Source of the DNA: GAS188 sp963713805
GTDB lineage: Bacteria > Pseudomonadota > Alphaproteobacteria > Rhizobiales > Beijerinckiaceae
Assembly (NCBI GenBank): GCA_963713805.1
Contig: CAVQNF010000025.1
Span: forward strand, 124,001-188,000
DNA: 64,000 nucleotides
Reading direction: 5' to 3'
Shown here: positions 8,112 to 18,040 of the stretch, one piece after another
How positions within the stretch are numbered: the first letter of the stretch is position 1
How the letters are laid out: the number at the start of each line of letters is the position of its first letter
Translations under genes and position numbers: made by a program
Notes under the pieces: generated by a model
The model's input: only the letters and a program-made list of their open reading frames with translations
What the model was told of the DNA's origin: nothing
Databases searched by the model: none

Positions 8112-9068
8112 TCACCCCGCCTGCAGCACCCGAATCGGCTTGCCCGCGAGCCAGGCTTTCACATCCTCGAGCGCCTCGCCATAGGCGACGCGGTAATTCT
8201 CCTGCGTCACGTAACCGAGATGCGGCGTCAGCACGACATTGTCGAGCTTGCGCAGCGGATGGTCCGCCGGCAACGGCTCCTCGTCATAGACGTCGATCGC
8301 CGCCCCCGCGATCCGGTGCCCGACGAGCGCCGAAATCAGAGCCTGGGTGTCCACGAGCGGCCCGCGCGAGGTGTTCACGAGGTAGGCGCTCTTCTTCATG
8401 GCCCCGATCGATGCGGCATCGACGATGCCGCGTGAGCGCTCGCTCAGCACCATATGGACGGTGACGATGTCGGCGCTGGCGAACAGCGTCTGTTTGTCGA
8501 CCATTTCCACGCCGGCCTGCGCGGCACGCTCGCGCGTGAGATTCGGGCTCCAGGCGATGACCTCCATGCGCAAGGCCTGGCACAGGCGGGCCACCTCGGT
8601 GCCGAGCTTGCCGAGGCCGACGACGCCGAGCTTGCGCCCGTGGAGGCCGATCCCGACCGTCCTTTGCCACGCGCCTTCGCGCATGCCTTGATGCTCGAAA
8701 GGGATGTGGCGAGCCAAGGACAGGATCAAACCCAAGGTCAGCTCGGCGGTCGGATGAGGCAGCATGCCGGTGCCGCAGACGAGAACGCCGCGATCGGTCG
8801 CCGCCTTCACGTCGATCGAGGCGTTGCGATGTCCGGTCGTGACCAGGAGCTTCAGCTTGGGCAAGCGCTCGAGAAGCGCGCGCGGAAAGGGGGTGCGCTC
8901 GCGCATGGCGATGAGGATCTCGTGATCCGCGAGCCTTGCGGCCGCGGCCTCGATGCCGCGCAGCGGCTCCTTCACCACATCGATCTCGACGGTCGGTCCG
9001 AGGCTTCGCCAATCCGCCATGGAGAGCGCGACAGCTTGATAATCATCGAGAATGGCGAGCCGCATCAT
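8112..9068 (-). CDS. D-isomer-specific 2-hydroxyacid dehydrogenase family protein
   Basis: 318 residues with the NAD-binding motif GVVGLGKLGTEVAR, the catalytic arginine region VNTSRGPLVD, a glutamate in DEEPLP and the catalytic histidine in LTPHLGY. The family reduces 2-oxoacids to D-2-hydroxyacids or the reverse (phosphoglycerate dehydrogenase, hydroxypyruvate reductase and others); the substrate is not evident. The start is one of two consecutive ATGs (9068 or 9065). It is divergent from an ABC importer operon, and a palindrome at 9111-9128 lies between the two, so the enzyme may process the imported compound. Confidence 0.9.
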   Translation of the reverse strand: MMRLAILDDYQAVALSMADWRSLGPTVEIDVVKEPLRGIEAAAARLADHEILIAMRERTPFPRALLERLPKLKLLVTTGHRNASIDVKAATDRGVLVCGTGMLPHPTAELTLGLILSLARHIPFEHQGMREGAWQRTVGIGLHGRKLGVVGLGKLGTEVARLCQALRMEVIAWSPNLTRERAAQAGVEMVDKQTLFASADIVTVHMVLSERSRGIVDAASIGAMKKSAYLVNTSRGPLVDTQALISALVGHRIAGAAIDVYDEEPLPADHPLRKLDNVVLTPHLGYVTQENYRVAYGEALEDVKAWLAGKPIRVLQAG

Positions 9069-9110
9069 CCTGTCCGAATTGCTATGGGTTCCGAGCGTTG
9101 ACAGCCCCAG

Positions 9111-9128
9111 GGTATAATTTTGTATACC
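9111..9128. promoter_or_regulatory. Palindromic operator candidate in a divergent promoter region
   Basis: GGTATA (9111-9116) and TATACC (9123-9128) form a perfect 6-bp inverted repeat with a 6-base spacer. A consensus TATAAT -10 element (9113-9118) is embedded in it. It lies 43 bases from the dehydrogenase start and 94 bases from the importer start. GntR-family operators often have this TATAC-type symmetry. The regulator is not identified. Confidence 0.5.
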
Positions 9129-9221
9129 GGCAACGGCGCGTTTCGAAAAGCCGGGTCGGGCCCGCCAGCATCTCGGCACCGATTTCGCGGCAGAACCGGC
9201 GCGATCCAGGGAGAGCGGACC

Positions 9222-10286
9222 ATGACAAGAGAACCCCTCGGTGAGGGCGAGAGGCGGGCCTGCGCGAGCTTTGCGGGCCTGGCGCTGCGCAAGTTGAGCT
9301 TCGCGGCGCTGGCACTTTGCGCCTCCTTCCTCGCCGGAATGAACGGTGCGCAAGCGCAGCAGAAGCTCGTCATCTATTCCGCCAACGACAGCACCTTGAA
9401 CGATCTCGTCTTCAACGCCTTCACCAAGGAGACGGGAATCCAGGTCGAGACCGTCTCCACCGGCTCGGGCGTGCTGATGAAGCGCATCCAGGCCGAGAAG
9501 GACAATCCGCAAGGCGACATCATCTGGGGCGTGAGCCGTTCGCTGCTGCAAACCAACAAGGCCTATTTCGCGCCTTACGTGTCGACCGAGATTTCGGCGA
9601 TCCCTCCCGATTTCCTCGACCCCGACCATCTATGGACCGGCACCAATGTGCATCTCCTGGTGGTGACGCAGAACACCAAGCTCATTCCCGAAGGGGAGGG
9701 GCCGAAGACCTGGGACGACCTTCTCGACCCGAAATACAAGGGCAAGATCTCCTTCACCGATCCGGCGAACTCAGGTTCCGCCTACACGAATGCGACCCTC
9801 CTCATCGATCACTGGGGCGGCGGCGACGCCGGCTGGGCGAAGCTCAAGGCGCTGTTCGCGAACACCAAGATCCTCAACCGCTCGACGCAGGTTTTCCAGG
9901 GCGTCGGCACCGGCGAATACGCGCTCGGCATCTCGCTCGAATACGCGGGCGATCTCTGGGCGAGCAATGGCGCGCCCGTGAAGAACATCTATCCGGCGGA
10001 CGGCACCCTCGCCTTGATGGAAGGCGTCGCCATCATCAAGGGCGATCACAATCTCGAGGCGGCGAAGAAATTCGTCGACTACATCAATCGCAAGGACATA
10101 TGCGAGCTGATGCTCAAGGCGACCTTCCGCCGTCCGGCACGCCAGGACCTCGATCTTTCCAAGCTGCCGGGCGGGATGCCGGCCTTGTCGAGCCTCAAGC
10201 TTCTCCCCTATGACGAGAATGGCTGGACCGCGAAGCGCTCCGAGACCTTGGAGAAGCTCAAGGACCTGATCCAAGAAACACGCTAA
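9222..10286 (+). CDS. ABC importer periplasmic binding protein (ferric/phosphonate/thiamine type)
   Basis: About 354 residues. A long signal peptide ends near GAQAQQ, followed by KLVIYSANDSTLNDLVFNAF, the typical opening of the FbpA/AfuA/PhnS-like family 1 binding proteins; GDIIWG, LLDPKYKGKISF and an iron/anion-site type region follow. It delivers substrate to the ATPase and permease encoded just downstream. The start at 9222 has GGGAGAG 7 bases upstream. The ligand could be ferric ion, an organophosphonate or another small anion. The last codons are part of a 12-base tandem repeat that runs into the intergenic gap. Confidence 0.85.
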   Translation: MTREPLGEGERRACASFAGLALRKLSFAALALCASFLAGMNGAQAQQKLVIYSANDSTLNDLVFNAFTKETGIQVETVSTGSGVLMKRIQAEKDNPQGDIIWGVSRSLLQTNKAYFAPYVSTEISAIPPDFLDPDHLWTGTNVHLLVVTQNTKLIPEGEGPKTWDDLLDPKYKGKISFTDPANSGSAYTNATLLIDHWGGGDAGWAKLKALFANTKILNRSTQVFQGVGTGEYALGISLEYAGDLWASNGAPVKNIYPADGTLALMEGVAIIKGDHNLEAAKKFVDYINRKDICELMLKATFRRPARQDLDLSKLPGGMPALSSLKLLPYDENGWTAKRSETLEKLKDLIQETR

Positions 10287-10308
10287 GAAACGCGCTAAGA
10301 AACGCGCT
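10273..10308. repeat. Three tandem 12-base units spanning the stop codon
   Basis: AAGAAACACGCT (10273-10284), AAGAAACGCGCT (10285-10296) and AAGAAACGCGCT (10297-10308). The first unit runs into the stop codon of the binding-protein gene. It is a local slippage-type duplication between two co-transcribed genes. Confidence 0.85.
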
Positions 10309-10313
10309 GAGCT

Positions 10314-11375
10314 TTGGCCAACATCATCCTCAAAGGCGTGAATCGGTCGTTCGGATCGGTTCGCGCCGTCCACGATATTTCCGTCACCATCGCGGACGGG
10401 GAATTCTTCACGCTGCTCGGCCCATCCGGCTGCGGCAAGACAACGCTGTTGCGGATGGTGGCGGGCTTCGCCGAGCTGGAGACGGGGGAGATCCGCTTCG
10501 GCGAGCGGCGCATCGACAATTTGCCCGCGCATCGGCGCAACACCGGCATGGTGTTCCAGAATTACGCGATCTTCCCGAACCTGAAGGTCGGGGACAATGT
10601 GGCCTACGGGCTGCGCGCCAGGAAGGTCGCTCCATCGAAGATCGGCTCGCGCGTGGCGCAGGCGCTCAAGCTCGTCAAGCTCGCCGACTACGGCGATCGT
10701 TGGCCCCATCAGCTCTCGGGCGGCCAGTTGCAGCGCGTCGCCATCGCCCGCGCGCTCGTCATCGAGCCCGAGGTGCTGCTGCTCGACGAGCCGCTCTCCA
10801 ATCTCGATGCGCAATTGCGGGTCGAGATGCGCGGCGAGATCCGCCAGCTCCAGCAATCGCTCGGCATCACCGCGATCTATGTCACGCATGATCAGGAAGA
10901 GGCACTCTCGATTTCCGATCGCATCGCGGTGATGCGCTCGGGCCGCCTCGAGCAGATCGGGGCGCCCGACGAAATCTACCGCCGTCCGGCGACGCCTTTC
11001 GTCGCCGAATTCATGGGCACCACCAATCTCCTGAGCGGCAGCGTCGAGGCGCAAGGCACGAGGATCAAGGTCGGCGACACCGTCTTCGCGGTCCCGCGTC
11101 TCGAGGCGCCGGACGGCATGGTCATTTCCTTCTCGCTGCGGCCGGAAGCCTTGCGTCCTCTTCTCGACGGCGAGGCGCCGCCGCAAGGATGGGCGGTGGT
11201 GCCCGCGCGCCTCACCCGGCTCGAGTTCCTCGGAGCCTTGACCCGCATCGAGGCACGCTTGAGCCAGGGCGCCCCTTTGCGCGCCGCCTGGCTCGACCAT
11301 CCGCTCGATCATCTGAAGGCGGGCGATGCCCTCTCCTTCGCCTATGATCCGCGCCGCGTCATGGTGTTTTCGTGA
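10314..11375 (+). CDS. ABC importer ATP-binding protein
   Basis: 353 residues. Walker A GPSGCGKTT, signature LSGGQLQRVAIARAL, Walker B VLLLDEPLSNLD and the switch histidine in VTHDQEEA are all present, followed by a C-terminal TOBE-like regulatory region. This is the CUT2/FbpC type seen with ferric and phosphonate importers. The start is the TTG at 10314 (MANIILKG); no better codon is in frame. It lies 27 bases after the binding-protein gene and is followed by the permease gene. Confidence 0.92.
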   Translation: MANIILKGVNRSFGSVRAVHDISVTIADGEFFTLLGPSGCGKTTLLRMVAGFAELETGEIRFGERRIDNLPAHRRNTGMVFQNYAIFPNLKVGDNVAYGLRARKVAPSKIGSRVAQALKLVKLADYGDRWPHQLSGGQLQRVAIARALVIEPEVLLLDEPLSNLDAQLRVEMRGEIRQLQQSLGITAIYVTHDQEEALSISDRIAVMRSGRLEQIGAPDEIYRRPATPFVAEFMGTTNLLSGSVEAQGTRIKVGDTVFAVPRLEAPDGMVISFSLRPEALRPLLDGEAPPQGWAVVPARLTRLEFLGALTRIEARLSQGAPLRAAWLDHPLDHLKAGDALSFAYDPRRVMVFS

Positions 11376-11447
11376 TGGCGTCGCCTCCGCGCAGGCTCGC
11401 CGCGATACCCGCGTGGCGCGCCGCGCGATGACATCTCGGGCGCCCTC

Positions 11448-13108
11448 ATGATGAGCATTGCCGCCCCGCGCCAGCGTTTCCCGCTCATCGTCACCATGCT
11501 GGCGCTCGCCTTTCTCGGCGTCTTCTTCCTCTACCCGTTGTCGCGCATCTTCGGCGCGAGCTTCCTCGACCCGAAGGGGGAGCACTTCACTCTCGCGAAT
11601 TACGCCAAGATCCTCGCAAGCGCCTTTTATCAGCAGAGCGTCGCGAACAGCCTCGAGATCGGCGCGATCGCGACGCTGCTCACGGTCGTCCTCGCGCTGC
11701 CGCTCGCCTTCGCGCTCGCCCGCTTGCCGGTCGCCGGCAAATCGGCGCTCCTCACCATCGTCGTGCTGCCTCTCGTCCTGCCGAGCTTCGTGAGCGCCTA
11801 TGCGCTCCTGCTCATGCTCGGGCGAGCGGGTTTCGCGACGCAAGCCTTGCGCGACCTCGGCATCCCCTTCGGCTCGATCTATGGCGCTCCGGGCATCGTC
11901 GCGGTCTACACGCTCACCCTCTACCCTTACGTGCTCTTGCCGACCATCGCCGGGCTGAAGGCGATCGACGTCTCGGTCGAGGAGGCAAGCCGCAACCTCG
12001 GCGCCTCGCGCTGGCGCGGCTTCTGGACCGTCACCTTGCCGATCGTCATTCCTTCGGTGCTGTCGGGGGCGCTCCTCGTCTTCATCGAAACGCTCGAGAA
12101 TTTCGGCGTGCCGATCGTGCTTGCGGAGGACAAGCCGATCCTCTCCGTCGAAGCCTTCAAGCTCTTCGTCGGCGAGACCGACCAGAACCCGTCCTCGGCC
12201 GGCGTGCTCGGCGTGCTGCTGATCGTCTCGACCGCGCTCGTGCTCCTCATCCAGCGCCGCTATCTCGCGCGCCGGCGCTTCGCCACCGGCGCCAGGCGCA
12301 GCCCGCCGGTCATCGAGATCGGCTCCGGGCTTCGGCTCGTGGCGAGTGCGTGCTGCTGGGGCGTGGTCATGGCGTCCCTGATGCCCTTCTTCGCCGTGGT
12401 CGTGCTCTCGTTCATGAAGTTCCGCGGGCCCGTGCTGCAGGAAAGCTTCAGCCTCGACAATTTCGCCGCCTTGTTCCAGCGCTCCGCCCGCCCGCTCGGC
12501 AACACGCTGATGCTGTCGGGCCTTGCCGCCGTCGTCGCCGCCGTGATCGGCGTGCCGATCGGCTACGCCATCACCCGCTTTCGCTCCTCGCTCACGAGCC
12601 TGCTCGAGATCGTCGCCACCATGCCCTTCGCGGTCGCCGGGACGGTGCTCGGCATCGGCCTCATCATCTCGTTCAACTCGGGCGTGCATGGTGCTCACCG
12701 GCGGCTGGCTCATCATGGTCATCGCCTATGTGGTGCGCAAGTTGCCCTTCAGCGTGCGTTCCTCGGCGAGCATCCTGCATCAGATCGATCCGAGCCTCGA
12801 GGAAGCCTCGATCAATCTCGGCGTCTCGCCCGTGATGACCTTCGCGCGCCTCACCGTGCCCTTGATGCTCGGCGGCATCATCGGCGGCATGGTGCTCACC
12901 TGGGTGACGGTGTCCTCGGAGCTCAGCGCCACCGTGGTGCTCTACAGCGGGGAATGGCAGACGCTCACCGTCGTCATGTTCCAGGCGTTGGAAGGCACCG
13001 GGGCCGGCACGGCGGTCGCCGCCGCCTCGCTTCTCATCGTCATCACGCTCAGCCCCCCTTGCCCTCGTCTATCGATTGCTGCGACGCTACGAGGCTTCGC
13101 TTCTCTGA
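11448..13108 (+). CDS. ABC importer permease with two fused membrane domains (two frame breaks)
   Basis: About 552 residues when corrected. Two FbpB-like permease domains sit in one chain, each with an EAA loop (VEEASRNLGASRWRGF near residue 175; LEEASINLGVSPVMTF in the second half). Frame is lost near 12690 (one extra C after NSGV) and near 13045 (one extra C in a C-run), and both halves read through perfectly when corrected. The protein forms the channel for the importer encoded upstream. Start at 11448 or at the adjacent ATG at 11451. Confidence 0.88.
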
Positions 13109-13124
13109 TCTTGGAGCATTCGCC

Positions 13125-14196
13125 ATGACCCTCATCGATCTGCGCAGCGACACGGTGACCTTGCCGACCGAGCGCATGCGCGAAGCCATGGCGAGGGCTC
13201 CGCTCGGCGATGATTCCCGCGACGGCGACCCGACGGTCAAGCGTCTCGAAGCGCTCGGCGCCGAGCGCGCCGGCAAGGAGGCGGGTCTCTTCCTGCCGAG
13301 CGGAACCATGGCCAATCTCGTCGCGCTTCTCGCCCATACGGGAAGGGGCGGCGAGGTCCTGGTGAGCGCCGGCAGCCACATCTCGCGCACCGAGATGGGC
13401 GGCGTCGCCTGTCTCGCGAGCCTGTTCCATCGCGAGCTTCCGGCGCCGCGCGGCGCCATCGATCTCGAGGCGCTTGCGCGAGGCGCTCAGTCCCGGCCTC
13501 GCGCACAACCGCCTCGCGACCGGGCTCATCTGCGTCGAGACGAGCCACAACGATGCCGGCGGCACCGTGCCCTCGCTCGATCATATGGCGGGGGTGCAAG
13601 AGCTCGCGCGATCGCGCGGCGTGCCGATCCATATCGACGGGGCGCGGCTTTTCAACGCGGCGAGCGCGCTTCGCGTCCCGGCGAGCCGCGTCGCGGCCTT
13701 CGGCGATTCGGTCGCCTTCTGCGTCTCGAAGGGCCTGAGCGCGCCCGTCGGCTCGCTGCTGTGCGGCTCGGCCGCCTTCATCGAACGGGCCCGCGCCTTT
13801 CGCCGCATGGTCGGCGGCAATCTTCGCCAGGCGGGCGTCGTGGCCGCCGCCGGCATCGTGGCGCTCGAGGAGATGATCGATCGCCTCGCGGAGGATCACC
13901 GTAACGCCAAGGCGTTGGCGAAGGGCCTTGCGGCGCTCGAGCCGGGCCTCGCCGATCCGCGCACGGTCGAGACCAACATCGTGAACATCGATCTCTCGGG
14001 AAGCCGCCGTCTTGCGTCCGAATGGGCTTCGGCCCTGAAGGAGCGCGGCATCCTGGTCGGGCCGACGAAGCCGAGGCGCCTTCGCCTCCTCACGCATCGA
14101 CATATCGGTGAAAGCGAGGTCGAACGCGCGCTCGCGGCGTTCCGCGAGGTCCATGCTGGCTTTGCGGGAGGCAAGGCCACGCACGCCGCTTCGTAA
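13125..14196 (+). CDS. Low-specificity L-threonine aldolase (one frame break)
   Basis: A PLP enzyme of about 356 residues. MTLIDLRSDTVTLPT is the canonical start; SGTMANLVAL, HIDGARLFNA and the PLP lysine in VSKGLSAPVGSLL are present. One extra G near 13475 breaks the frame. The enzyme cleaves L-threonine or L-allo-threonine and related beta-hydroxy amino acids to glycine and an aldehyde. It begins 17 bases after the permease stop, so it is in the importer operon, hinting that the imported compound could be a beta-hydroxy amino acid or that glycine is drawn from it. Confidence 0.9.
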
Positions 14197-14399
14197 AGGG
14201 GCTCGCGCGGTTCGGCAGCGTGCATGTCATTCCCGGCCGAGCACTCCGAAGGGGTGCGAGGGGAGGGGAATCTATCTTTCCTCCGCGATTCCTGAATTCC
14301 CTTCCCTCGGCTCGCTTCACTCGCCTCGCCGGGATGACACCGAGGGCCTTCCCTCGGCTCTTCGATCGCCTAGCCGGGGACAGGCTCGGGGAATGCCAC

Positions 14400-14660
14400 T
14401 TAGCTATGATTTGAGCTCGTGGTCGAACGCCTTGGACGATTCCGGTACCGTGTCCGTTCCAGGGCGTCTATATCGGCGTCGGTGAAATCCTCGAGGCCGA
14501 GCACCTGACGATCACGCCGCTTGAGACGGTGATATTCCTCGGCCGAGATCATGACCGTCCGCTCGCGCCCATTGCGTGTCACCGCTACCGGCTGCACGAG
14601 GGCCATGTCCTGATATCGGCCGATGTTGCGTTGAAACTCGGCCGCCGCGACCTTGATCAT
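14400..14660 (-). CDS. Phd/YefM-type antitoxin
   Basis: 86 residues. MIKVAAAEFQRNIGRYQDMA followed by VAVTRNGRERTVMISAEEYHRLKRRDR is typical of Phd/YefM antitoxins. The C-terminal arginine/serine tail after DALERT is unlike relatives, and the other frame there (DTVPESSKAFDHEL) looks more natural, so the last 20 residues may be misread. No toxin gene is adjacent on either side; this is the second orphan antitoxin in the window. Confidence 0.75.
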   Translation of the reverse strand: MIKVAAAEFQRNIGRYQDMALVQPVAVTRNGRERTVMISAEEYHRLKRRDRQVLGLEDFTDADIDALERTRYRNRPRRSTTSSNHS

Positions 14661-14823
14661 GATGCATTTTCAAACCTCAAGTTACGCCGAACACTTAATC
14701 GTCATGCCCGCGCTAGTCACGCCACTTACGTCTTTGCCGTAACGAGGGGAAAGGCGTGGATGACCGGCCCGATCCTCGGGATAAATCCGAGGACGGTCAG
14801 GACGACGGCGATAGGTCACGATC

Positions 14824-15939
14824 TCAATGCCCCGCAAATAACCGGTTGATCGTTTCGATCACTTCGTCATGCCGCCTCAGGATCGCCTCATGGCCGGGGT
14901 TCCACGGCTTCGCCTCGGCGAGCGGGGGATTGCCTTCGGCGGGCGCAACGTCCTCGCGCACCGAATAGGCGCCGCGCACCTTCACGAGCTGGGATTGCCC
15001 GAGCCGCGAGAGATACCAGTTGCCGAAGAGCTCGCCCGCGTGGGGATGCGGCGCGCCGGCGAGCTGGAGCATCGGATAATTGGTGTAGGGCAGGCCTTCG
15101 GGCGGGTAGACCGGCTTCAGCGGCGCGCCCTGGCCGACGCGTGCGGGGTATTCGTTCACCGCCGCGCCGACACCGACGAGCGATTCGCCGCGCGCCACGG
15201 CGAGCACGGCCGGATTATAGGCGGTGAAGAGCTTCGGCTCCTGCGCGACGAAGGCCTTCACGTAATCGGCGCCGAAATGGTCGAGGAGGAAGGCGTATTG
15301 CAACCAGGCGGTGCCGCCGATCGAGATCGGCGAGCTCGCGATCCTTCCCTTCCATTTCGGATCGACGATGTCCTTCCAGCTCTTCGGCGCCTCTTCCGCC
15401 TTGACGAGGCTGGTGTTGTAGAAGGGATACATCAACGAGCCCGAGGCTGCGTACCACCAGCCTTCGACCTTGGCGTTCGCGCTGTATTTCGCGCTCATCG
15501 GCGGTGACCAGGGCCGCGCCAATCTGGCGTCGACCAATTGCTGCGTCAGGGCTTCGTCGGTGACGATGGCGATGTCCCCTTGCGTCTTGCCGGCCGTGGC
15601 CTCGGTGGCGATGCGCTCGTAAAGGCGGCCGGTCACGGCGCTGATGACGGAAACGTTGACGCAAGGGAATTGCTTGACGAAAGGCGCGATGATGGCGCGC
15701 TCGTCGGCATCGCTTTGCGCGGTGTAGAAGACGACCTGCCCTTCGGCGCAAGCAGCCTTGACGAGCTCTGGCGTGCCGATCGTCTCGCCCTCCACGACGG
15801 GGCTTTGGGCCTTCGCTGGAGCGCCGGCGATAAGCGCCAGCATGGTGATAAGCGCCAGCATCACGCCAAACCCGATGCTCGCGCGCAGCCTCACCTTCGC
15901 GCGCGCGCCGGCGCCGGCTCTCTTCTCGACAATCGTCAT
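14824..15939 (-). CDS. ABC importer periplasmic binding protein (second system)
   Basis: 371 residues with a basic N-terminus and signal peptide ending near APAKAQS, then GQVVFYTAQSDADERAIIAPF, the family 1 (AfuA/FutA-like) opening, and DIAIVTDEAL, PKWKGRIASS and a tyrosine-rich site region. It is the last gene of the leftward operon. Its ATG overlaps the HyuA stop by 4 bases (ATGA), so translation is coupled to hyuA. The matching permease and ATPase open the same operon 6-9 kb upstream, so the importer is complete but split by catabolic genes. Confidence 0.85.
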   Translation of the reverse strand: MTIVEKRAGAGARAKVRLRASIGFGVMLALITMLALIAGAPAKAQSPVVEGETIGTPELVKAACAEGQVVFYTAQSDADERAIIAPFVKQFPCVNVSVISAVTGRLYERIATEATAGKTQGDIAIVTDEALTQQLVDARLARPWSPPMSAKYSANAKVEGWWYAASGSLMYPFYNTSLVKAEEAPKSWKDIVDPKWKGRIASSPISIGGTAWLQYAFLLDHFGADYVKAFVAQEPKLFTAYNPAVLAVARGESLVGVGAAVNEYPARVGQGAPLKPVYPPEGLPYTNYPMLQLAGAPHPHAGELFGNWYLSRLGQSQLVKVRGAYSVREDVAPAEGNPPLAEAKPWNPGHEAILRRHDEVIETINRLFAGH

Positions 15940-18040
15940 CGCCTTTCCTTCTCCTGCAAAGCCTGCTTCGCGTTTCCAATCGCCGCGGGTCCTTCGAGCC
16001 GCATGATGAGGTTGCCGAACGGGTCGACCTCGACATCGGCGCGAGGCCCGATGACGGCGGTCGATTCCGCCTCCTCGATGAGGGCGGGGCCCGCGATCCT
16101 CCTCCCGGCTTCAAGGCGATGGCGAGCGTAGACCGGCGTTTCGACGAAGCCGCCGAGCTCCTCGAAGAAAGCCAGGCGGTGCTCGATCAGCGCCTCGCTC
16201 GCGTCCGCCTCCTTCGATCCCTCGCGGAAGCGAATCTCGGTGACCGAGGGCGGGGCGACGAGCCGCACCCGCCAGGAGACGACCTCGACCGGCACCGCGC
16301 CGAGATTGCGCCCGAAGCGCTCCTCGTAGCGCGCGTCGAAGGCGTGGTGCAGCGCCACCGCGTCGTGGCGCGCGATGGCCTTGCGGTCGAGCGGCACATT
16401 CACCTCGAAGCCCTGGCCCGCATAGCGCATGTCGGCCGAGAGCTCGCAGGCGATGTCCTCGTCGAGGATGCCGCCCTCGCGCAGCACCGCGCGGGCCTTG
16501 GCATCGAGCGACGCGATGATCTCCTCGACGAGCGCCCAATCGAGATCGTCGAGCGCGGCGATGAGGCTCCTTGCATATTCGACGCTGCGCGGCGCGACCA
16601 GCATGCCGATGGCGGAGGCGACGCCCGCGCCCAGCGGGAAGATCACTTCGCCGCAGGTTCAGGAGCCGCGCGATCGCATAGGCATGCACCGGACCCGCGC
16701 CCCCGAAGGCGACCAGGCGGTATCGGGACGGGTCGGTGCCGGCTTCCGCGATGTGCACGCGCGCAGCCGTCGCCATGTTGTTGTCGACGACCTTGGCGAT
16801 GCCGGCCGCCGTCTGGTCGAGGCCGAGCCCGAGCTTCTCGCCGAGCCGCGCAAGCGCGGCGCGCGCCCGCCCGGCATCGAGCCGCATGCGCCCGCCGAGA
16901 AAGCGTTCGGGCGAGAGGTAGCCGCGCATGAGGTCGGCATCGGTCACGGTCGGCTCTTCGCCGCCTTGGCCGTAGCAGGCCGGGCCGGGAACCGCGCCGG
17001 CGCTGCGCGGACCGACGCGCATGAGGCCGAGCCCGTCGGGCGCCGCGATGCTGCCCCCGCCGGCGCCGATCTCGATGAGCTCGATCACCGGCAGGCGCAA
17101 CGGGAGGCCGCTGCCCTTCTTGAAGCGCTGCAGGCGCGCCGCCTCGAGCTCGTGGCTCCTATGCGGCCGCCCGTCGTGGATCAGGCTGATCTTGGCGGTC
17201 GTGCCGCCCATGTCGAAGGCGATCACGTCCCGCCATTCGGCCTGCCGGCACAGGAAGGCCGCGCCCATCGCACCCGCGGCGGGCCCCGATTCGACGAGCG
17301 CGATCGGCTGCTCGCTGGCGTTGCGCGCCGTGGTGATGCCGCCGTCCGACAGCATGACGAACAGCGGCACGCCGAGCAGGCGTTCGAGCTCGACGAGGTA
17401 GCGCATGGCGATCGGCGCCACATAGGCGTTGGCGACCGCGGTCGAGAAGCGCTCGTATTCGCGGATTTCCGGCGCGATCTCCGCCGAGGCGCAGACCGCG
17501 ATTCCAGGACACGCTGCTTGCACGAGCGCCTTGGCGGCAAGCTCATGAGCGGGATTGCGATAGCTGTTGAAGAAGGCGATGGCGAGCGAGCGGGCGCCCG
17601 CGGCGACGAGTTCCTCGGCGGCGGCGCGCACGCCCGCTTCGTCGAGCGGCACGACGATGTCGCCTTTCGCACCGATGCGTTCCTTCACCGCCTTGCGAAG
17701 CGGACGCGCGACGAGCGGCGCCGGCCGTTCGAGCTCGAGATCGAAAGTGTCGTAGCGAAGCTCGTTGCCGATCTCGAGCACGTCGCGATAGCCGTCCGTG
17801 GTGATCAGCCCGACGGGCGCGCCGCGTCGCTCGATCAGGGCATTGGTGACCAGCGTCGTGCCATGCACCACCTGGCCGGCGGGAGCCTGCATGGCTCGCA
17901 GGCCTTCGAGGATGGCGCGTGCGCGGATCGTCCGGCGTGGTGAGCAGCTTGTTGAGCGTGAGCGTTCCGGTTTCGCCGTCGTAGAGCGCAAGATCGGTGA
18001 AGGTGCCGCCCACGTCGGCGCCCGCGAGAAAGCGTGTCAT
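15936..18040 (-). CDS. hyuA: Hydantoinase/oxoprolinase HyuA-type subunit (two frame breaks)
   Basis: About 700 residues when corrected. DVGGTFTD near the N-terminus is the ATPase-like nucleotide motif of the HyuA/N-methylhydantoinase A family; HGTTLVTNALIERRG, FDMGGTTAKISL, EIGAGGGSIA and DNNMATAARVH follow. One-base gains lie near 17930 and 16655. HyuA works with HyuB in ATP-dependent opening of cyclic amides (hydantoins, 5-oxoproline) or, in related families, acetone carboxylation. The start ATG overlaps the HyuB stop by 4 bases and its stop overlaps the binding-protein start, so the three are tightly coupled. Confidence 0.9.

Noticed and set aside
9771..12722. A 983-codon open frame on the minus strand
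   Set aside because: It lies opposite the ATPase, binding-protein and permease genes and is a GC-rich shadow with glutamate/arginine-rich composition and no domains.
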